Under the pieces are notes generated by a model. The model worked only from the letters and a program-made list of their open reading frames with translations, ran no database searches and was not told where the DNA came from. From contig MWZA01000150.1 in assembly GCA_002050455.1 (NCBI GenBank), positions 1 to 48,782 on the forward strand: DNA of 48,782 nt. Direction: 5' to 3'. Below, in pieces: positions 43,635 to 48,782 of the stretch. The position numbers and the translations under genes are program-made. This DNA is from Acidobacteria bacterium 5-1 (GTDB lineage: Bacteria > Acidobacteriota > Blastocatellia > Pyrinomonadales > Pyrinomonadaceae). Numbering within the stretch: the first letter of the stretch is position 1; every line of letters begins with the position of its first letter.

Positions 43635-46600
43635 TAAAATCTCTTTCGCAAACGAACCTCAAAATTAAAAACATTATTATTTCGCGTAACATTGCTAAGC
43701 GAGCGTTGTTCATACTGCGCGACAAACGACAGGCGGTTCGACACGCGATATTCGAGTGCTAAAACCTGATTCTGGTCTTCCGAAAGATTGGTCGAATAAG
43801 TAATTAAAAGGTTTCGGTTAATCTGTCTGCCCACCGTCAGACGCGCCGAAGGATTCAGGCGTTGACCGGAAATATTCGGGTTAATCTCAAATCGGTTCAA
43901 ACCGAAAAGCCTGTCGGTCGCGCGGCTCAAAGGATTATTGATAAGTTCGTCGGTTAAAATTTCCGCCGCCGTGTTGATGCCTGATTGCGCCAGCGTCGGA
44001 ATTCCCGTGCCGGTATTTGCCAAATCGCCCGTTGTAATAAGCGAGATAATATCGGCTTGCGGCAACGCCGGACTTGAACGCACCGTCGCATTGAGAGTTT
44101 CGGTATTGGTCAGTTCCCCGACCAGACTGACGATAACCTGATAACCTTTGATTTCGGTTTCGGCTTGTAGATTAATATACGGTTCGATGTTTGTATTCGG
44201 CGGAAACTCCAACACGCCGCGCTGAACTTCATAACGCTCTTTGCGGAATAAAATCGTTCCGCTGTTAGCGGTAACTCTGCCGGAAATCTGCGGAAATTCG
44301 GTATCTCCGGTTACGCGCAGCGAAAGCGAAGCAGTCAAATCAGCCAAATTATTGCGAACAATCAACGCATCGCGCCCTTCAAGCCGTATGTCAAGTTTCG
44401 GCACGCCCAAAAATGAAGAAGACGCGGTGTTTGACCCGGACGAACTTGCCGACAAAGAACCTTCACGCCGTCCGCTGATGAAATCGGCTAAATCAATATC
44501 CTTATTATAAATACTGCGTTTGGCGTAAATCGTTCCTGAAATGAGCGTGTTCATTTCGCCGTTGATGCGGTTTCCGCTGATTTCAATTTCAGCATCGCCC
44601 GTTGTAATAAAATCGGGCGGCAGCGGCGCGGTAAAATTATTTCCGCGCACATCGAGCCGAAATCCCTGCAATTCTAAACCACTCAGCAACGCACCGCCGG
44701 AAGCCGTAACTCTGCCGCCGCCTAAAAATCCGCTCAACTGGTCAATCTGCGCTTGATTTGATGTGAACAAAATGCGTCCTTTTATGCGATTGAGAGTCAG
44801 GCGTTCAGAGCCGATAAAAGTTGCCACCGAAGCATTATCAAGTTCCGCCGAACCATTGAGCCGCGCCGTTCTATTAACTCCGGTCAAGCGAACTGAAACA
44901 TCGGCGATTCCGGCAAAAAATGTGTTTTTTGAAAGTGCGTTAAAAATGCGGAGATTTACCTTTCCGTCAATCGCCAGATTATTGATGCCGTCGGCGGTTA
45001 ACGCTTTTGTGCCGCTGACGACGATATTCGTGCCGCCGCCCGCAAATTTCGCGTTGTCAACAATAATTTCCTTCATATTAAACCGCACGGAAACCGGCTC
45101 GGTAGCGATTAACGGCGTTTCGTCAATCTGTAAAGCAAGTTGGCTAAACATCGCCGAGCCGCTTAAATTATCGGTTGTAAAACCACGTTTTCCGCTCGCG
45201 TCAATGCCGGAAAGATTGCCTTCCAAAACAACTCTACCCGTCGCCTGACCTGAAATATCAACTCCTTCCGGCTGAATAAGCGCGATAAGCGGCGCAAGCT
45301 GCGTATTGTTAAATGTAGTTTCCGCCCGAAACGGCAAATTCTCGTCGGCAAAATTGACGCTCGCATTGAGAACTTGCGGCTGTCCTTGAAAATTAACGGT
45401 TACATTGGCATTAAGCTGCTGATTTTCGGTTTGTCCGGCAAATGTTACTTCACCGAGCGCGTTGTCATTGATAACAACATTGCGTCCCGCGCCGCTAAAA
45501 TTGATGTCGTAAGTTTTGGAATCCGAACCGATGCCCGTCGCTTTGGCTTGCAAATCGATTGTGCCGTTAATATTTGAAATATCAATGCCGCTTGGCAGAA
45601 ATGGGCGAATCCGCGCAACCTGAATATCTTTGCCGACAACATCGAAATTAAACGCCGCCGAATCGGTGTTGTAAGTTCCGTTTGCCCGCAAAAAACCGTC
45701 GCCGAAACGCGCCTGAAAATTTTCGAGATTGACTAAATTGCCTTGAAAATTCGCTTTCGCATCGAAACCGTCAAACGGCTGTCCGTTGATTGTGCCTCTG
45801 CCCGATGAAATATTCGCTTCGCCCTGTAAATTATTGGGTATTCCGCTGACGTTTATCATGCCGGAAGTCTGCGCCTGAAAATCCTGAAGCTGCGCGGGCA
45901 AAATGTCAACCGGCAAAGCGGCGAGCAAATTTCCCGTATTGACATTGTTTAATGTCGCTTGAACGGAAATGTTATTTGCGCCGATGCGCGGAACATTGAC
46001 GTTAAAGGCGAGATTTCCGCCGTCGCGTTCCTGCAATTTGCCGTCGCTCAGTTCGATGACATCGGGCGAAACCAAAACATTTGTCGAAAGCGAGCCTAAA
46101 TCGCGCCCGCGCAGAATGAGCGAATCGAGCGAAGCGCGTCCGTCAAGCGTCGGATTACTCAGATTTCCCGTCAGCTTGCCGTTAAAATTAAGGTTTCCCG
46201 CAAGCTGCGCCTGGTAATTGTCGAACTGCGCTTCGAGTTCGGGCGAGATGTTCAAAACCCTTAATATCCGGTCAATTTCGCTGGCATCAGCTGAATTCAG
46301 CGCGATGTTTAAGTTTGAATTGTTCCCGTTCAAATCAAATTGTCCGGTAACATTAAGCCCAGTTTTTTCCGTATTCAAATCGGCGTAATCAACATTAAAA
46401 AGTCCGTTATTTGCAGTTAATCCGAGTTTTCCGCTGACCGGCACAAGTCCGCGTTCCGTCGTTCCGGCGTTGGCGGCAAAATCAGCGGTTACAGTTCCGC
46501 TTGCCGTTTTGAAATTCGTTCCCGCGAAAGTCAAATTGACGTTTCCGGTTGTTTTTCCTTCAATCGGCACGACTTGTCCGCCTTGCAGCGCAAGTAGTTT

Positions 46601-48782
46601 CGATAAATCGAGATTGGAAAATTGAGCATCAACCTGCGAGCGTTTGCGGTCATTCAAAGCAATCACGGCATCGCCGTTAATACTGCCGTCCATCACTTCA
46701 GCCGTCAGATTATTGAGCGCAATCTGGTCGTTTTCCGCAACCACCGAAGCCCGCGCCGCGCCGAGTTTGACGCTTCCCAAAACGCCGCCGCCCAAACTCA
46801 TATCAAGACTTGCGCGGTAACGTCCCGAAGGTTCAAGCACAAAAACAGGTTTGTAAAGTTTGACGTTTTCGAGATTTCCGCCTTCCGGCACGGCTGATTC
46901 GCTGAGCACAACATTTCCCGCGTTAATGTCGTTTGACCGCGCTTCGATTCTTCCCTGTTTGATTGTCAAACGAAGTCCCGCAACATTAATACTTCCCAAA
47001 GTTGCCGCGTCGGTTTCAATCTTGGCAACTTTTGCATTATCGGCATAAACTTCCGTCGTATTTCCGGCAATCTGCGCGTTCACGCCCGAAGCCTGAAAAC
47101 TGCCGACCTGCGTGCTTCCTGCGTTCAATCCGTCGGCTTGAACATTTTTCGCCGTAACATTTGTCGTGCCGTTATTGGCGGCAATGGTTACATCGCTTGC
47201 CGCTAAATCATTGACTTTTCCGTCTTTCGTCCGCAGATTGTCCGCCCGCAAGTTGTTGATTTGTGCAGTGGTTTTATCGCCGCGCTGTGTCGCCTTCACG
47301 CCGCTTGCCGTAACGCCGTTAAGCTCTGTTCCTTCGAGTTTTACAGAACCTGCCCGCGCATTCGGCAGAGTTACATTTGTTACACCGTTAGCGGAATTGA
47401 TTTTGACGTTATTTGCCTGCAATGATTGAATATCGGCATCAGTTGAAGCAAAACTGCGCGAACGCATATTGCCTAAAGTCGCATCAAATTGTCCGTCTTC
47501 ATATTCGGCAGCCGCGTCGGAGATATAAAGTCCGGCGATTGTTCCCAAAGGCGATTTTGCCGCCGCCGCCTGCAATTCGCCAAACCATTTGAAATCCGTT
47601 CCCGTGCCGCGAATATTTCCGATAAGCTGCAATGTGTCAATACGAAAATCTTCAAACGTGAGAAGTTCGGCAACCGCTTTGCCGTTGGCTTCATACATCG
47701 AATTTTCGCCCGCCACCGTCGCCGCGATATTCAAGCCTTTCAAACGAATATTGTCCGCCGCCAGCGCGTCCGATTGGATTTCGCCTTCAATGCGATATTT
47801 GTCGCCTTCGCCCGTAACCGTTCCGCTGAAATTCGCCGCGCCGCGCAACGCCGTTCCGAGCGGCAAGACATTGGAAGTCTGCGTCAAATCAACGGTTGAA
47901 TTAATTTTCAGATTATATTTTAGCGATTCCCAATCGGTAATCGTGCCGCTCAAAGTTGATTCGCCAATCGGCGAAGTCAGTTTTAACGTGCTGATTTCCG
48001 CGCCTTCGTCGCTTGCGATGCCGCTGGCGCGAATGTCTATCGGCTCAACCACGTTTTCGTCATAAACAAAGTTTGAATCAGTTGAAGTAAAATCAAACTT
48101 ATAACGCTTTTCTTCATCGGGAACATCGTAATTTTCGGGTTCGAGAAATAATTGAACATTTTTGGCATCTGCGGAAATTTTGCGCTGAACGTCGCCAAAA
48201 TGCACCAAGCCGTTTTTGAGCGAAAACTTTGTGGAAGAATAAGTGAAATTTACTCTTGAGCCTTCTTCGTCTTGAACAAAATTGAGATTGGAAAAGTTCG
48301 AGTTTCCGTTTTCATCAAATTTTACCCAAACTTCCGCGCCGTCAATATCGGTTGTGTCAATGCTGATGTCGCGGCTCAATTGCCAGGCATAAAGGTCTTT
48401 AACGGTCAAACCGAGTTCGGCTTCTTTAATAAAAAAGAGTTTTTCGCCCGTAACTTTGTCGTTAAAAGTCGCGTTTTTGAGTTCTAACTGCAAGGGCGAA
48501 ACGGTTACGCGAAAAACATCGGCATCAAAGACAACACCGATGTCCGCCATTTTTGTAACAAATTGCTCTTTAATATAATTGTCGAAAACGCCGTAACGGT
48601 AAGAAACCGTAATGAGAAGCGCAAGTCCAACTGCAAGAAGTGCAACAATTCCAAGCGCGATTACTCCGTTTCGGCGCGTGAAAAATCTGCGCGGCAAATT
48701 TTCGTGCGCGGATTCTTCCACCTCGTTTCCCTGCGGTTTGAGGTCTTCGGTTTCTTCTATTTGTTTTTCGTTTTCTTCAGAC
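43634..48782 (-). CDS. tamB: TamB-like translocation/assembly module protein (N-terminus outside window)
   Basis: A huge AsmA/TamB-type protein, at least 1716 residues; the frame is open to the window edge through acidic sequence (SEENEKQIEETEDLKPQGNE), so the true start lies further upstream. An N-terminal membrane segment (IALGIVALLAVGLALLITV) anchors it to the inner membrane; the long middle is repeated beta-strands of an elongated groove; the C-terminal 450 residues are the DUF490/TamB domain (FRKERYEVQRGVLEFPPNTN, RTLINRQINRNLLITYSTNL-like strands). It bridges the envelope, working with TamA encoded one nucleotide downstream. It may carry phospholipids or assist autotransporter and barrel assembly. 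Confidence 0.93.
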   Translation of the reverse strand, partial: SEENEKQIEETEDLKPQGNEVEESAHENLPRRFFTRRNGVIALGIVALLAVGLALLITVSYRYGVFDNYIKEQFVTKMADIGVVFDADVFRVTVSPLQLELKNATFNDKVTGEKLFFIKEAELGLTVKDLYAWQLSRDISIDTTDIDGAEVWVKFDENGNSNFSNLNFVQDEEGSRVNFTYSSTKFSLKNGLVHFGDVQRKISADAKNVQLFLEPENYDVPDEEKRYKFDFTSTDSNFVYDENVVEPIDIRASGIASDEGAEISTLKLTSPIGESTLSGTITDWESLKYNLKINSTVDLTQTSNVLPLGTALRGAANFSGTVTGEGDKYRIEGEIQSDALAADNIRLKGLNIAATVAGENSMYEANGKAVAELLTFEDFRIDTLQLIGNIRGTGTDFKWFGELQAAAAKSPLGTIAGLYISDAAAEYEDGQFDATLGNMRSRSFASTDADIQSLQANNVKINSANGVTNVTLPNARAGSVKLEGTELNGVTASGVKATQRGDKTTAQINNLRADNLRTKDGKVNDLAASDVTIAANNGTTNVTAKNVQADGLNAGSTQVGSFQASGVNAQIAGNTTEVYADNAKVAKIETDAATLGSINVAGLRLTIKQGRIEARSNDINAGNVVLSESAVPEGGNLENVKLYKPVFVLEPSGRYRASLDMSLGGGVLGSVKLGAARASVVAENDQIALNNLTAEVMDGSINGDAVIALNDRKRSQVDAQFSNLDLSKLLALQGGQVVPIEGKTTGNVNLTFAGTNFKTASGTVTADFAANAGTTERGLVPVSGKLGLTANNGLFNVDYADLNTEKTGLNVTGQFDLNGNNSNLNIALNSADASEIDRILRVLNISPELEAQFDNYQAQLAGNLNFNGKLTGNLSNPTLDGRASLDSLILRGRDLGSLSTNVLVSPDVIELSDGKLQERDGGNLAFNVNVPRIGANNISVQATLNNVNTGNLLAALPVDILPAQLQDFQAQTSGMINVSGIPNNLQGEANISSGRGTINGQPFDGFDAKANFQGNLVNLENFQARFGDGFLRANGTYNTDSAAFNFDVVGKDIQVARIRPFLPSGIDISNINGTIDLQAKATGIGSDSKTYDINFSGAGRNVVINDNALGEVTFAGQTENQQLNANVTVNFQGQPQVLNASVNFADENLPFRAETTFNNTQLAPLIALIQPEGVDISGQATGRVVLEGNLSGIDASGKRGFTTDNLSGSAMFSQLALQIDETPLIATEPVSVRFNMKEIIVDNAKFAGGGTNIVVSGTKALTADGINNLAIDGKVNLRIFNALSKNTFFAGIADVSVRLTGVNRTARLNGSAELDNASVATFIGSERLTLNRIKGRILFTSNQAQIDQLSGFLGGGRVTASGGALLSGLELQGFRLDVRGNNFTAPLPPDFITTGDAEIEISGNRINGEMNTLISGTIYAKRSIYNKDIDLADFISGRREGSLSASSSGSNTASSSFLGVPKLDIRLEGRDALIVRNNLADLTASLSLRVTGDTEFPQISGRVTANSGTILFRKERYEVQRGVLEFPPNTNIEPYINLQAETEIKGYQVIVSLVGELTNTETLNATVRSSPALPQADIISLITTGDLANTGTGIPTLAQSGINTAAEILTDELINNPLSRATDRLFGLNRFEINPNISGQRLNPSARLTVGRQINRNLLITYSTNLSEDQNQVLALEYRVSNRLSFVAQYEQRSLSNVTRNNNVFNFEVRLRKRF

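Overview
The window reads as a chromosomal piece of a diderm, A+T-leaning bacterium, most likely Acidobacteriota and perhaps the Blastocatellia/Pyrinomonas side. The reasons are two secreted VWA proteins of the acidobacterial type, secreted FecR and carboxypeptidase-regulatory-domain proteins, Kdo (LPS) genes, a TamB/TamA outer-membrane pair, and bacillithiol-type, selenium and kynurenine genes scattered among small operons. This is inferred from gene content; no rRNA or tRNA is present to confirm it. The left edge cuts a secreted M1-like peptidase and the right edge cuts TamB.

Layout. 1-5528 (minus): a tightly overlapping Kdo/CTP operon with a KdsB-acetyltransferase fusion, a small membrane protein, CTP synthase, an acetyltransferase remnant, KdsA, a stop-interrupted UPF0175 gene and the M1-like peptidase. 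5677-8186: CPBP protease, FecR protein and a small unknown. 8274-14327 (minus): GAF/SpoIIE phosphatase, ImmA/IrrE-like protein, lone NuoI, DUF4190 protein, Ndk, secreted small protein, frameshifted thioesterase and lone SucD. 14550-17181: two MacB-type permeases without an ATPase. 17222-23300: DUF885 hydrolase, RNase Z-like MBL protein, BshB1-like deacetylase, four-helix-bundle protein, amidohydrolase and a MITE-like element. 23365-26562: HEAT/cyclophilin fusion, a 126-codon gene split by one TGA, and a DUF4112 protein. 26629-30035 (minus): an oxidative-stress block with a frameshifted thioredoxin, catalase, peroxiredoxin, a PerR-like regulator and a perfect 7-1-7 operator. 30095-34393: zinc-ribbon, VWA, FmdB and TPR proteins. 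34604-38972: SerC, SelA, cold-shock protein, a 27-codon mini-gene and tryptophan 2,3-dioxygenase. 39111-48782: second VWA protein, then TamA-like and TamB.

Two observations stand out. First, the gene at 25616-25996 is open across a single in-frame TGA. An 11-nt spacer and a 6-bp hairpin with an AGUU loop follow the TGA, which is the geometry of a bacterial SECIS, and a selenocysteine synthase gene (selA) lies about 10 kb downstream. It is a candidate undescribed selenoprotein. The rival reading is a point mutation or sequencing error, made more likely by three other single-base lesions nearby. Second, at least ten gene boundaries carry inverted repeats built of degenerate tandem words, mostly of about 7 bp. 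The words differ from locus to locus but share the same architecture, like the heptanucleotide STRR repeats of cyanobacteria. In places they run into genes and supply stop codons, protein C-termini and signal peptides.
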